Shown here: one piece after another, positions 6,628 through 13,159 of the stretch | How the letters are laid out: each line of letters opens with the position of its first letter | Numbering within the stretch: the stretch's first letter is position 1 | Position numbers and translations under genes: made by a program | Notes under the pieces: generated by a model | Database searches by the model: none | Seen by the model: the letters and a program-made list of their open reading frames with translations, nothing else | Told to the model about the DNA's origin: nothing | Assembly (NCBI GenBank): GCA_900545835.1 | Contig: URBB01000040.1 | Span: 1 to 16,846 of the forward strand | Length of the DNA: 16,846 nt | From: an uncultured Collinsella sp. | GTDB taxonomy: Bacteria > Actinomycetota > Coriobacteriia > Coriobacteriales > Coriobacteriaceae | Direction of reading: 5' to 3'

Positions 6628-7374
6628 ATGGAAAAGCTGGGAGTTATCGGCGGCATGGGCGCCGAGGCCACGTCGTATTACTACGACCAAGTGGTGCGTC
6701 ATACGGCTGCTGCCTGCGATCAGGAACATATCGACATGGTGGTGCTCTCCAAGTCGACCATGCCCGACCGCACGTTGGCCATTAAGACCGGCGAGCATGC
6801 CAAGCTGCTGGCGACCATGAAAGAGTGTGCCCAGGCACTCGAGTCGCTGGGCTGTGCGCACATTGCCATTCCCTGCAACACGTCGCACTACTTCTACGAC
6901 CAGATCCAGTCGTTTACGAAGGTGCCGATTATCCACATGCCGCGTGAGTCGGTGCGCTATGCTCTGGCCGGTGCGGTGATGGGGGAGTGCGAGTTCGACC
7001 CCAACCTGAGTATGCCGGCCGAGCCGGTGCACAAGATTGGCATTATGGGCACCGATGGCACCGTGGGCGCGGGCGTCTACGGCCGCGAATGTAAGGCTGC
7101 GGGTGTTGAGGTCGTCTATCCCAGCGAGAAACGTCAGAACGATGTGATGTCGCTTATCTACGATGATGTGAAGGCCGGACGTGAGCCCGATATGGATAAG
7201 TTCGACCGCGTGATGTGGGAGTTCGCCCGTAGCGGCTGCGACCGCGTCATTCTGGCCTGCACCGAGCTATCGGTGCTGCAAAAGTACCGAGAGATGCCCG
7301 AGATCACCCTCGACGCCATGGACGTCCTGGTGCGTGAATCCATCATCCGCAGCGGCGCTCCCTACCGCCTCTAG
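6628..7374 (+). CDS. Aspartate/glutamate racemase family protein
   Basis: This 248-residue cytoplasmic enzyme is of the PLP-independent two-cysteine type. The N-terminal motif GVIGGMGAEAT (5-15) is the nucleotide-fold-like loop typical of aspartate racemases. The two catalytic cysteines lie in AIPCNTSHY (C83) and ILACTELSVL (C211). IMGTDGTVGAGVY (139-151) is also typical. Length is normal for the family. It interconverts L- and D-aspartate (or glutamate). Beside a D-Asp ligase-like enzyme the product is most likely D-Asp for cell-wall cross-bridges, which is inference. The frame is open upstream, but ATG 6628 has the SD AAGGAGG (6616-6622) 5 nt before it. The gene ends at a strong terminator. 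Confidence 0.88.
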   Translation: MEKLGVIGGMGAEATSYYYDQVVRHTAAACDQEHIDMVVLSKSTMPDRTLAIKTGEHAKLLATMKECAQALESLGCAHIAIPCNTSHYFYDQIQSFTKVPIIHMPRESVRYALAGAVMGECEFDPNLSMPAEPVHKIGIMGTDGTVGAGVYGRECKAAGVEVVYPSEKRQNDVMSLIYDDVKAGREPDMDKFDRVMWEFARSGCDRVILACTELSVLQKYREMPEITLDAMDVLVRESIIRSGAPYRL

Positions 7375-7433
7375 CTTCCGACCCGCCAAAAAGGGACAGG
7401 TTAATTTTGGTAGGTTTTATCTGGTGAAACAGT

Positions 7434-7470
7434 AAAGGCCTCGGCTCGTTTGGTGCGAGCCGAGGCCTTT
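7434..7470. terminator. Bidirectional Rho-independent terminator
   Basis: AAAGGCCTCGGCTCG (7434-7448) and CGAGCCGAGGCCTTT (7456-7470) form a perfect 15-bp stem with a 7-nt loop. It lies between the convergent racemase and EcfT genes. The bases before it (7375-7433) are AT-rich and carry GGGACAGGTTAATTTTGG with no gene. Confidence 0.92.
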
Positions 7471-7499
7471 TGCGTTGGGCGGTTGCTGTCGGTGGTGAA

Positions 7500-8246
7500 C
7501 TAGAACAGGAAGCCGATGGCGATGAGGGCGATGCTGACGATGAGCACGGCGATGTCCAGGCCCTTGATGGGGTAGCGCTTGTACGAGCTGGCGCGCGTAC
7601 GCAGATAGAAGCCGCGCTGTTCTGCCGCCAAGGCTGTGGCATCGGTCTTGCCCACGCTCGAGATGAGCAGTGGCACACACAGTGGCAGCATGAGCTTAAG
7701 CTTCTTGATGGGGTTCTTGGTGTCGTACTCGACGCCGCGTGCGGTCTGCGCCTCCATGATGGCGTTCATCTCCTGACCAAACACCGGCACAAAGCGCAGC
7801 GCCGTGGTAAAGGTGAAGGCATAGCGATACGGCACGTGCAGCACCTCGACGCAGGCGTTGGCAAGGTCGTTGAGCTTGGTCACCATGAGCATGAGGATAA
7901 GTGGTAACGCCACACCCAGCAGGCGCAGACAGGCCTTCGATCCCGTGATGAGGCCCGTGTCGGTGATAAAGCCCCACACCACGTTGCCATCGCGCATAAA
8001 GGCCAGCTGGAGCACCAGCATGATAAGCGCGAGCGGAATCAGCAACTTGAGCAGCGAGAACAGGCGGTTGACGACGCCCGCATAGGCACCCAGGGCAAGG
8101 GTGAGCGCCAAAAAGCCCAGCAGCGCCACGTAGGTGTCGGACAAGAAGATGCCGACGATGATGGCGGCGGCGAGGCCCAGTTTGACGACGGGGTTTAGGC
8201 GATGCAGCAGTGTATCGCCCGGCATGTAGTCGATGACGTTAACCAC
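7500..8246 (-). CDS. ecfT: ECF transporter transmembrane protein EcfT
   Basis: This 248-residue integral membrane protein is the T component that couples ATP hydrolysis to the substrate-binding S component. It starts with the typical YMPGDTLLHRLNPVVKL and has about five or six hydrophobic helices. Two cytoplasmic coupling motifs follow in the second half: EAQTARGVEYD and AAEQRGFYLR, the usual two Ala-Arg-Gly-like signatures that contact the ATPases. I prefer GTG 8246, which overlaps the TAA of the ATPase gene (GTGGTTAA) and has AAGGAG about 10 nt upstream. ATG 8279 in the same frame would add 11 residues and lengthen the overlap to 41 nt. It is the last gene of the tryptophan-attenuated unit. 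The overlap implies translational coupling. Confidence 0.92.
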   Translation of the reverse strand: MVNVIDYMPGDTLLHRLNPVVKLGLAAAIIVGIFLSDTYVALLGFLALTLALGAYAGVVNRLFSLLKLLIPLALIMLVLQLAFMRDGNVVWGFITDTGLITGSKACLRLLGVALPLILMLMVTKLNDLANACVEVLHVPYRYAFTFTTALRFVPVFGQEMNAIMEAQTARGVEYDTKNPIKKLKLMLPLCVPLLISSVGKTDATALAAEQRGFYLRTRASSYKRYPIKGLDIAVLIVSIALIAIGFLF

Positions 8247-9990
8247 GGTGGACCATCTCCTTGGTAATTCGAACGACATCGGTGACCTCGCTCACTTGCG
8301 CAAAAGCGGGAGAGACGGAAGATGCCAGACGGCGCGAGAGTTCAATAACCTGGGGAGGCTCCACGTAGGCACGCCGCATGAGATCGATGTTCGAGAATAG
8401 CTCGTGCGTGCGGCCGCGGTCGAGGATGCGACCGTCGGCCATTACCACAATGCGCTCGGCAAAATCCGAGACGACTTCCATATCGTGGCAGACCATGATG
8501 ACGGCGCAACCGCGCTCGGCCATGGTGCGTACCGTTTCCATCACGGTCATGCACTCGCGGTAGTCCAAGCCGCTCGTGGGCTCGTCGAGCACGACGATCT
8601 TGGGCTCAACCACTACGACGGAGGCAAGCGCCACCATTTGTCGCTGACCGCGCGAGAGCGAGAAGGGCGCCTCGTCGGCCGGCAAGCCAAAGCGGTCGAT
8701 GACGAGTTGGGCACGACGCAGAGCCTCGGCACGATCCATGCCGCCAAGCTCCAGGCCAAAGGCGACCTCGTCGAGCACGGTATCCTTGCAGATCTGGCGG
8801 TCGGGGTTTTGGAAGAGCGTTGCGACCTCGCGGGCGATACGGCTCGTGGGGACCGCGGCAGTATCCAGGCCCGTAACGCGCACGCTGCCCGAGGCGGGCT
8901 TAAGCAGGCCCGTGAGCAGCTTGGTGAGCGTGGTCTTGCCGGCACCGTTCTGGCCGACGATGCCCACGAGCTCGCCAGGATAGAGCGTCAGGCTAAGGTC
9001 GTGTACGGCGGCGCCGCCATTGGGATAGGCAAACTCAACATGGTCGAAGGTGAGTACGGGTTCGGCGTCCTTGGCATGAGGACACAACGACGGTGCATGC
9101 GGGGAACCGGTGGGCGCCTGGGCTTCGATGGCCGCGTGTGCGGGGTCGACGATGCCCGAAATCAGGCGCTCAGCCTCATCGACATCCAAGCAGGGGGTAC
9201 CGCTTACCAGGCCATCGGCCTCGAGGCTATTGAAGATACGCGTGACGCGAGGGCAGTCGACGCCGATGGCACGGAGCTCGTCGGTATGCGCGAAGACCTC
9301 GTGTGGCTCGCCCTGCAGCGCAATTTCGCCATGGTTGAGCACGAGCACGCGGTTGCAGTACTCCGAGAGCAGAGCGACCTTTTGCTCAACGACGACGATG
9401 GTGATTCCAAGTACGCGGTTTGCCTCACGCAGCGTCTCGAAGACCAATGTGGAGCTTGCGGGGTCGAGTGCCGCGGTGGGCTCGTCGAGAACCAAGACAC
9501 GCGGACGCATGGCGAGGATGGCGGCGATGGCTACCTTTTGCTTCTGTCCGCCCGAAAGGGTTGCGATCTCGCGGTCGCGCAGGTCGCTGATGCCGACGGT
9601 CTCGAGCGTTTCGCTCACGCGCTGCTCGATCAGGTCGTGGGGAACGCCAAAGTTCTCGAGGCCAAAGAGCATCTCGTCCTCGACGACCGAGGCGACCATC
9701 TGCGTGTCGATATCCTGCAGTACGCTGCCGACGATCTGTGACACGTCGGTCAGCGAGACCTCGCAGGTGTCATGGCCGTCAACCATGACGGACCCAAAGA
9801 ACGCGCCGGTGTAGTGGTGGGGCACGGCACCCGACAGACAGGCGGCAAGCGTGGACTTGCCGGCGCCCGAGGGCCCGATGATGCCGATGAAATCTCCCTT
9901 GTTCACGCTGAGCGAGATGTGGCTGAGCGCCTGCTCGGTCTGCGTGCCATAGGAGAACGAGACATCGTCGACGTTGATGATCGTTTCCAT
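8239..9990 (-). CDS. Fused two-domain ECF transporter ATPase (EcfA-EcfA')
   Basis: This 583-residue protein carries both ATPases of an ECF transporter on one chain. NBD1: Walker A GPSGAGKST (39-47), signature LSGGQKQ (145-151), Walker B VLVLDEP (165-171). NBD2, from about 312: Walker A GQNGAGKTT (346-354), Q-loop LFQNPDRQ (392-399), signature LSRGQRQ (445-451), Walker B IVVLDEP (465-471), H-loop VCHD (H502). The linker at about 285-310 is Pro/His/Ala-rich. Two deviations stand out. NBD1 has Q203 where the switch His belongs (VVVEQK), and NBD2's signature reads SRG instead of SGG. In a head-to-tail dimer both fall in the same composite ATP site. ATG 9990 has AAAGG about 7 nt upstream. It lies between the S and T genes. 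Confidence 0.93.
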   Translation of the reverse strand: METIINVDDVSFSYGTQTEQALSHISLSVNKGDFIGIIGPSGAGKSTLAACLSGAVPHHYTGAFFGSVMVDGHDTCEVSLTDVSQIVGSVLQDIDTQMVASVVEDEMLFGLENFGVPHDLIEQRVSETLETVGISDLRDREIATLSGGQKQKVAIAAILAMRPRVLVLDEPTAALDPASSTLVFETLREANRVLGITIVVVEQKVALLSEYCNRVLVLNHGEIALQGEPHEVFAHTDELRAIGVDCPRVTRIFNSLEADGLVSGTPCLDVDEAERLISGIVDPAHAAIEAQAPTGSPHAPSLCPHAKDAEPVLTFDHVEFAYPNGGAAVHDLSLTLYPGELVGIVGQNGAGKTTLTKLLTGLLKPASGSVRVTGLDTAAVPTSRIAREVATLFQNPDRQICKDTVLDEVAFGLELGGMDRAEALRRAQLVIDRFGLPADEAPFSLSRGQRQMVALASVVVVEPKIVVLDEPTSGLDYRECMTVMETVRTMAERGCAVIMVCHDMEVVSDFAERIVVMADGRILDRGRTHELFSNIDLMRRAYVEPPQVIELSRRLASSVSPAFAQVSEVTDVVRITKEMVHRG

Positions 9991-10008
9991 GGATACCTTT
10001 CATAGTCA

Positions 10009-10052
10009 TTGGGGACGTTCTTAAATGACTAGTCGTTTAAGAACGTCCCCAA
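10009..10052. repeat. 44-bp near-perfect palindrome
   Basis: Arms 10009-10030 and 10031-10052 are 22 nt each and meet at ACTAGT with no spacer. Only one position fails Watson-Crick pairing, and it is G-T. The outer part reads TTGGGGACGTTCTTAAA on the left arm and its complement on the right. It lies 19 nt upstream of the ATPase start, inside the ECF unit. Its form resembles dispersed REP/MITE-like intergenic elements (GGGGAC-type ends), which is recollection, not a search. In mRNA it would form a very stable hairpin. Confidence 0.85.
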
Positions 10053-10095
10053 GAGCTAGCCGTTTGGGACAGTCTTTGGTGGTGAAGCACGGAGA

Positions 10096-10196
10096 CGGCT
10101 TTACGAGGGGCCTCAGGTTGGCGTGAAAGAGGAGCGAAGCGTACTTGGGTACGCGAGCGACGAATGAACGCCAAGATGGGGTGGCTCGTAAAGCCG
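10096..10196. repeat. Nested inverted-repeat element
   Basis: CGGCTTTACGAG (10096-10107) and CTCGTAAAGCCG (10185-10196) are perfect 12-bp outer arms. Inside, TTGGCGT (10118-10124) pairs with ACGCCAA (10168-10174). At the centre GCGTAC-TTGG-GTACGC (10139-10154) closes a 6-bp hairpin. All three stems share one axis, like a folded RNA or a small mobile repeat. It ends 6 nt from the S component stop codon and precedes the 44-bp palindrome. It has no U-run on either strand. Confidence 0.8.
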
Positions 10197-10202
10197 AGCG
10201 GG

Positions 10203-10775
10203 TTAGTTGAGCTTCAGGGCCTTCTGGATGGGCAGATAGAGGGCGCCGACCAGAATGGCGTTAAAGACGGCGGTCATGGCAACGACGGGAAGCATGGCAG
10301 CGGCGAGCTCGCCTACCACGCCGAGCATGGCCATCTTGATGACCATGAAGATGGCGCCGGAGACAAAGGTGGTCAGGAAGGTTGCGACAATGGCGATGGC
10401 GGGCTTGACCTGACCGTTCTTGCCGGCGGCGTTGACGATGCCGGCCATGAGCATGGCGGCGATGCCCTCGGCGGCAAAATCGACGAACGGCGAAGTGGTG
10501 GTGATCTGGATCACGGCAGCCGAGATGAGGCCAATGACGAGCGCCTGGCCGATGCTGGGACGAACGACCAGAATGGTGAGGCAGAAGGCCGAGATGATGA
10601 ACTCGGGGCTGATCATACCGCCCGAGATGCCCGAGATGGCCTTGCCGACGGTGAAGTTGAGGATGAAGCCGGCGGCGAGCAGGATTGCGAGCAGGACGAG
10701 AGCACGGACGTCGAGTTTGCCGCGGTCGGCGGTCTGGACGCTGCGTGGCTGGGCGGCGGTGGTGTTCTGAGACAT
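10203..10775 (-). CDS. trpP: ECF transporter S component, probable tryptophan transporter
   Basis: This 190-residue membrane protein has about five to six hydrophobic helices from residue 24 to 185 and a polar N-terminus (1-22). The segment GGMISPEFIISAFCLTILVV, then IGLISAAVIQITTTSPF with a TTT-x-P motif (92-96), resembles TrpP-type tryptophan S components as I recall them. The main evidence for tryptophan is upstream: a leader peptide with three Trp codons and an attenuator terminator. It would bind tryptophan and work with the EcfA fusion and EcfT encoded next. I choose ATG 10775 because AAAGGA lies about 9 nt upstream; an in-frame non-ATG start at 10805 has none. Substrate assignment is inference from regulation plus weak motif similarity. 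Confidence 0.78.
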   Translation of the reverse strand: MSQNTTAAQPRSVQTADRGKLDVRALVLLAILLAAGFILNFTVGKAISGISGGMISPEFIISAFCLTILVVRPSIGQALVIGLISAAVIQITTTSPFVDFAAEGIAAMLMAGIVNAAGKNGQVKPAIAIVATFLTTFVSGAIFMVIKMAMLGVVGELAAAMLPVVAMTAVFNAILVGALYLPIQKALKLN

Positions 10776-10852
10776 GGTGAAAATCCTTTCGGAATGGGAG
10801 TGCAAGAGAAAAGCGGAGGCGCGTGATGCGAATGCGATCGGGCTCGAGATAG

Positions 10853-10884
10853 AAAAAGGCCTCCGGTCGAAACCGGAGGCCTTT
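10853..10884 (-). terminator. Attenuator terminator upstream of the S component
   Basis: On the - strand AAAGGCCTCCGGT (10884-10872 side: AAAGGCCTCCGGT read from 10884) and ACCGGAGGCCTTT (to 10855) form a 13-bp stem with loop TTCG, followed by a U-run (TTTTTCT, to 10851). It is located 35 nt after the leader peptide stop and about 80 nt before the S component start, so read-through is required to express the transporter. Confidence 0.93.
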
Positions 10885-10951
10885 CAATCACCTAGAGCGC
10901 AAAAACAGGCGTGAGGGACTCACTGTCGACCGATCGTATTCGTATCACGCC
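10864..10951 (-). promoter_or_regulatory. Competing RNA helices of a tryptophan attenuator
   Basis: On the - strand GGCGTGA (10951-10945), which begins in the last Trp codon, is the exact complement of TCACGCC (10914-10908) just past the leader stop. CGGTCGA (10932-10926), near the leader's end, is the exact complement of TCGACCG (10870-10864), the loop and upper 3' arm of the terminator. A ribosome stalled on the Trp codons leaves CGGTCGA free to disrupt the terminator. A ribosome at the stop codon covers it. GTGAG-TCC-CTCAC (10923-10911) is a further small hairpin at the stop. Pairings are seen; the mechanism is inferred. Confidence 0.6.
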
Positions 10952-10988
10952 ACCACCAGTTGTTGAGGGACTTCATCGTGTTCATCAT
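10920..10988 (-). CDS. Tryptophan leader peptide (WWW)
   Basis: This 22-residue leader peptide begins MMNTMKSLNN, continues with three consecutive Trp codons (TGG TGG TGG, 10958-10950), and ends with RDTNTIGRQ and a TGA stop. An excellent SD AAAGGAG (11003-10997) lies 8 nt before ATG 10988. A Rho-independent terminator follows 35 nt after the stop, and then comes the ECF S component. Three adjacent codons for the rarest amino acid in such a short ORF are the hallmark of ribosome-mediated attenuation. When charged tRNA-Trp is scarce the ribosome stalls there and the terminator should not form. The peptide itself probably has no other role. It is too short for routine gene callers. Confidence 0.93.
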   Translation of the reverse strand: MMNTMKSLNNWWWRDTNTIGRQ

Positions 10989-11046
10989 CTTGGTGGCTCC
11001 TTTCGTGATGCCGTGGCGCGGTCGCACCTAGTTGCTGTTGCGCTGC

Positions 11047-11076
11047 ACTATAGCACAGCAAAGTGTGTGCGGGGAA
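11047..11076 (-). promoter_or_regulatory. Candidate promoter of the tryptophan transporter unit
   Basis: On the - strand TATAGT (11052-11047) is a good -10 box. TTCCCC (11076-11071), 18 bp upstream, is a weak -35. Transcription would start at about 11040, giving a leader of about 52 nt before the leader peptide. The -35 overlaps the edge of the 11074-11096 palindrome. Confidence 0.5.
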
Positions 11077-11112
11077 ATCTTTTTTGAAAAGATTTCAGGC
11101 GGGTTTCCCGCC
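11074..11112. repeat. Two adjacent perfect hairpins upstream of the promoter
   Basis: GAAATCTTTT (11074-11083) and AAAAGATTTC (11087-11096) form a 10-bp dyad with a 3-nt centre, covering about -35 to -56 of the predicted transporter promoter. GGCGGG-TTT-CCCGCC (11098-11112) follows directly. The first could be an operator or UP-like site. The second could add to termination of the dipeptidase transcript. Confidence 0.55.
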
Positions 11113-11116
11113 GGTC

Positions 11117-11154
11117 AAAAAGGCAGGCGGGACGAACCGTGCCATCCCGACCGC
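11117..11154 (-). terminator. Terminator of the dipeptidase gene
   Basis: On the - strand GCGGTCGGGA (11154-11145) pairs imperfectly with TCCCGCCTGC (11132-11123), with CGGGA/TCCCG as the solid core. A T-run follows (11121-11117). It lies 13 nt after the dipeptidase stop. Confidence 0.6.
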
Positions 11155-11166
11155 ACCAGTGAGGGA

Positions 11167-13116
11167 TTACTCCTTGTTGCGGCGATAGAGGATATAACCG
11201 CCTGCGGAGATGACGGCAACGCCAGCGATGGCGAATGCGGCCACCATGCGGCCATCAAAACGATCGCCAGTGGTGGGCAGGCCGCCCTTGGTGTTCGTCT
11301 TGTTAGTGGTTACCGTGGTCGTGGTGTCGGACTTGCCAGGCTTCTCAGGCTTGGCGGCCGGCTGCTCGGGCTTAGCGGGCTGCTCGGGCTTAGCGGGCTG
11401 CTCGGGAGTGCCAGGCTGCTCAGGAGTGCCGGGCTGATCCGGGGTGACCGGATCGGTGGCAAGAGCATCCTTGGCGTAGGTGATGGACACCTTGAGGCCG
11501 TTGGTCTCGGTGTTCAGGTCGCTTGGGGTAAAGGGCTGGTCGAAGTTTTCGGCCTTCTGATAGGCGCGCATCTCCTGGAGCAGTGCCTTGCACTTCTTGT
11601 AGGTGTTCTCGGTAGCAGCCTTGCCGGCCTTGTTGGCCAGGGCAGTGCGGCCCTCGGTGGTCGTCTCGGCCAGCATGGCGGCGTCAACTTCCTTGTTCTG
11701 CTCGATAAGCTCGTTCTGGAGCGCATCGAGGTAGGCACGGACGCTGACACCAAGGGTGTCAGGGTTCTCGAAGCAGAGCGAGCTGATGTCCATGAGGACG
11801 TAGTTGATTGAGTTCTCGGGCTCCTCGTTGTACACGACGTCAGTCTGGTTGCAGTGATCGAAGGAGACGGTCTGATCGCTGAAGTACGGGCTGACCTCAG
11901 TTATCAGAGCGGAGTACAACGGGATGGCGACGGAGTACGCGGCGCGGGAGAGCATTTCCCACTGGATGGTAGCGACTTCGGGGTCATACCCGCGACGAAT
12001 CTGGAAGAGGTTGATCTCGGTGTTGCGCTCGCTGCCGATGCAATAAACGCCATCAGTGTTCGCGTTGAGACCAGGGACGTTCTCTCCGCGGTTGCCGAAG
12101 GCACGAATCAGCTCAAAGGTGCTCCAGCCAGACTTGCCAGGCCTGAAGAACAGGGGCTGGATTTCGCTGACCATGGCTCCCTTTTGGTCAGGTTTTCCAT
12201 CCTTCTTTACTGTGATAATGTCGTAATCTGTGCCTTCGGTCAGCTGACTACCAAAATAATCGCGGCCTTGCACATAGCGGGACCACTGGTTTACGCCGGA
12301 ATCGGCGAGGCTTTCGCCATACGTTTGGGCGACATCGAATTTGCCGTCAGCGGAGTATTTGGCGAAGCCCTTCTCCACGGGCATGGACTCGATGCCCTCG
12401 GAGTGTAGGCAGTTCTCGGGGTCATCAAGGTCGACATCGTAGTTGAGGCTCCCGATATTAGGGTTGAGCGACGCGACGTCGTCAGCGAGCTTCATGGCGA
12501 TCCACTGATGGGCGGAAAGTGTGGTGAACAGCCAGGTCTCGTTGTTGTCGGCGATGATGATCTGGTCGTTGGTGCAGACGCCTTGATCATCGATCAGTCT
12601 GCCGAGAAGCTCGACGCCCTCGCGGGCCGTGGCGCTCTCGCCCAGGATGATGCTGCCGTAACTGTACTCGCCCAGACCCACTTTCTCATCGATGTGGTCT
12701 GCTGCATCGGCCTCCTCGTTATAGGAAGTGCTTAGCGTGGCAGAGCAGGAGACGCCCTTCTCGTTGATTCCGGCCTCGGAATAGGCGTCGGTGCGACCCA
12801 TCCAGTTGGAGGGGTGGTCGCGTACATAGCTGTAACGATAGGTAGGCTTGTTCGAAGTGTATTCAAAAGCAGATTCAATCGAGCTGTACTTAAAGCCAGG
12901 TTCGTGGGCAGGTTCGATGCCGTAGTGCTTAAGATAGCGCTTGCCAAAGTCCTCGGCGCGGCCATAGTACGTGTTACCGTCGGCCGTAAGGTTCTTGCCC
13001 ATGTACATCTGCGTGCAGGCGAGCGCAGACGTCGGCATAGACATGATGGTTGCAGCTCCAAAGGCGAGGCCTATGCCCAGCTTTTTGAGCGCGTTGACGG
13101 GGTGAGTTTTCCTCAT
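11167..13116 (-). CDS. C69-family dipeptidase with LPTTG cell-wall anchor
   Basis: This 649-residue protein is a predicted surface peptidase. Residues 1-33 are a signal peptide ending ALA, so signal peptidase would expose C34 of CTQMYMGKNL as the N-terminal nucleophile of a C69 (PepD-type) Ntn hydrolase. ADGNTYYGRAEDF (about 45-57) and KGVSCSATLSTS (120-131) are typical of the family. The domain spans to about 470, with a helical segment after it (ALQNELIEQNKEVD and on). Then come Pro-Glu-Gln-Pro repeats (about 560-592), LPTTG (613-617), a hydrophobic helix and YRRNKE. This is a sortase signal, so the enzyme is likely fixed to peptidoglycan. It probably trims peptides outside the cell for uptake. 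SD GGGAGGG lies 4 nt before ATG 13116. The gene lies next to the tryptophan transporter unit. Confidence 0.92.
   Translation of the reverse strand: MRKTHPVNALKKLGIGLAFGAATIMSMPTSALACTQMYMGKNLTADGNTYYGRAEDFGKRYLKHYGIEPAHEPGFKYSSIESAFEYTSNKPTYRYSYVRDHPSNWMGRTDAYSEAGINEKGVSCSATLSTSYNEEADAADHIDEKVGLGEYSYGSIILGESATAREGVELLGRLIDDQGVCTNDQIIIADNNETWLFTTLSAHQWIAMKLADDVASLNPNIGSLNYDVDLDDPENCLHSEGIESMPVEKGFAKYSADGKFDVAQTYGESLADSGVNQWSRYVQGRDYFGSQLTEGTDYDIITVKKDGKPDQKGAMVSEIQPLFFRPGKSGWSTFELIRAFGNRGENVPGLNANTDGVYCIGSERNTEINLFQIRRGYDPEVATIQWEMLSRAAYSVAIPLYSALITEVSPYFSDQTVSFDHCNQTDVVYNEEPENSINYVLMDISSLCFENPDTLGVSVRAYLDALQNELIEQNKEVDAAMLAETTTEGRTALANKAGKAATENTYKKCKALLQEMRAYQKAENFDQPFTPSDLNTETNGLKVSITYAKDALATDPVTPDQPGTPEQPGTPEQPAKPEQPAKPEQPAAKPEKPGKSDTTTTVTTNKTNTKGGLPTTGDRFDGRMVAAFAIAGVAVISAGGYILYRRNKE
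11361..11450 (-). repeat. 18-bp tandem repeats encoding wall-spanning linker
   Basis: Units 11361-11378 and 11379-11396 are identical (GCTGCTCGGGCTTAGCGG on the + strand). Units 11397-11414 and 11415-11432 are variants ending AGTGCCAG/AGTGCCGG, and 11433-11450 is degenerate. They encode the six-residue PEQPGT/PEQPAK repeats of the dipeptidase. The unit number could vary between strains. Confidence 0.9.
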
Positions 13117-13135
13117 AATCCCTCCCAGCGTGCGA

Positions 13136-13159
13136 AAGCCCTCTGTCGCCAGAGGGCTT
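13136..13159 (-). promoter_or_regulatory. 10-bp hairpin in the dipeptidase leader
   Basis: AAGCCCTCTG (13136-13145) and CAGAGGGCTT (13150-13159) form a perfect stem with a 4-nt loop (TCGC). It lies about 9 nt before the SD GGGAGGG of the dipeptidase gene. It has no U-run on the - strand, so it is more likely an mRNA stability or regulatory structure than a terminator. Confidence 0.5.

Noticed and set aside
5269..7032. Very long - strand open frame opposite the ligase and racemase.
   Set aside because: Antisense artefact of high GC codon bias; both + strand genes have clear motifs and SDs.
7386..7430. GGGACAGGTTAATTTTGG segment as a REP-type repeat.
   Set aside because: It resembles repeat ends I recall from other genomes, and GGGACAG recurs near 10066, but there is no second full copy or inverted partner in the window to support a call.
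8404..9741. Long + strand open frame opposite the ATPase.
   Set aside because: The - strand encodes complete ABC motifs; the + frame has none.
10164..10826. + strand Gly/Asp-rich open frame opposite the S component.
   Set aside because: Composition is typical of the reverse of a hydrophobic membrane protein; no SD.
11361..11450. Regular 18-bp repeats as a CRISPR or VNTR array.
   Set aside because: They are in-frame codons for PEQP repeats in a wall-anchored protein and have no spacers.
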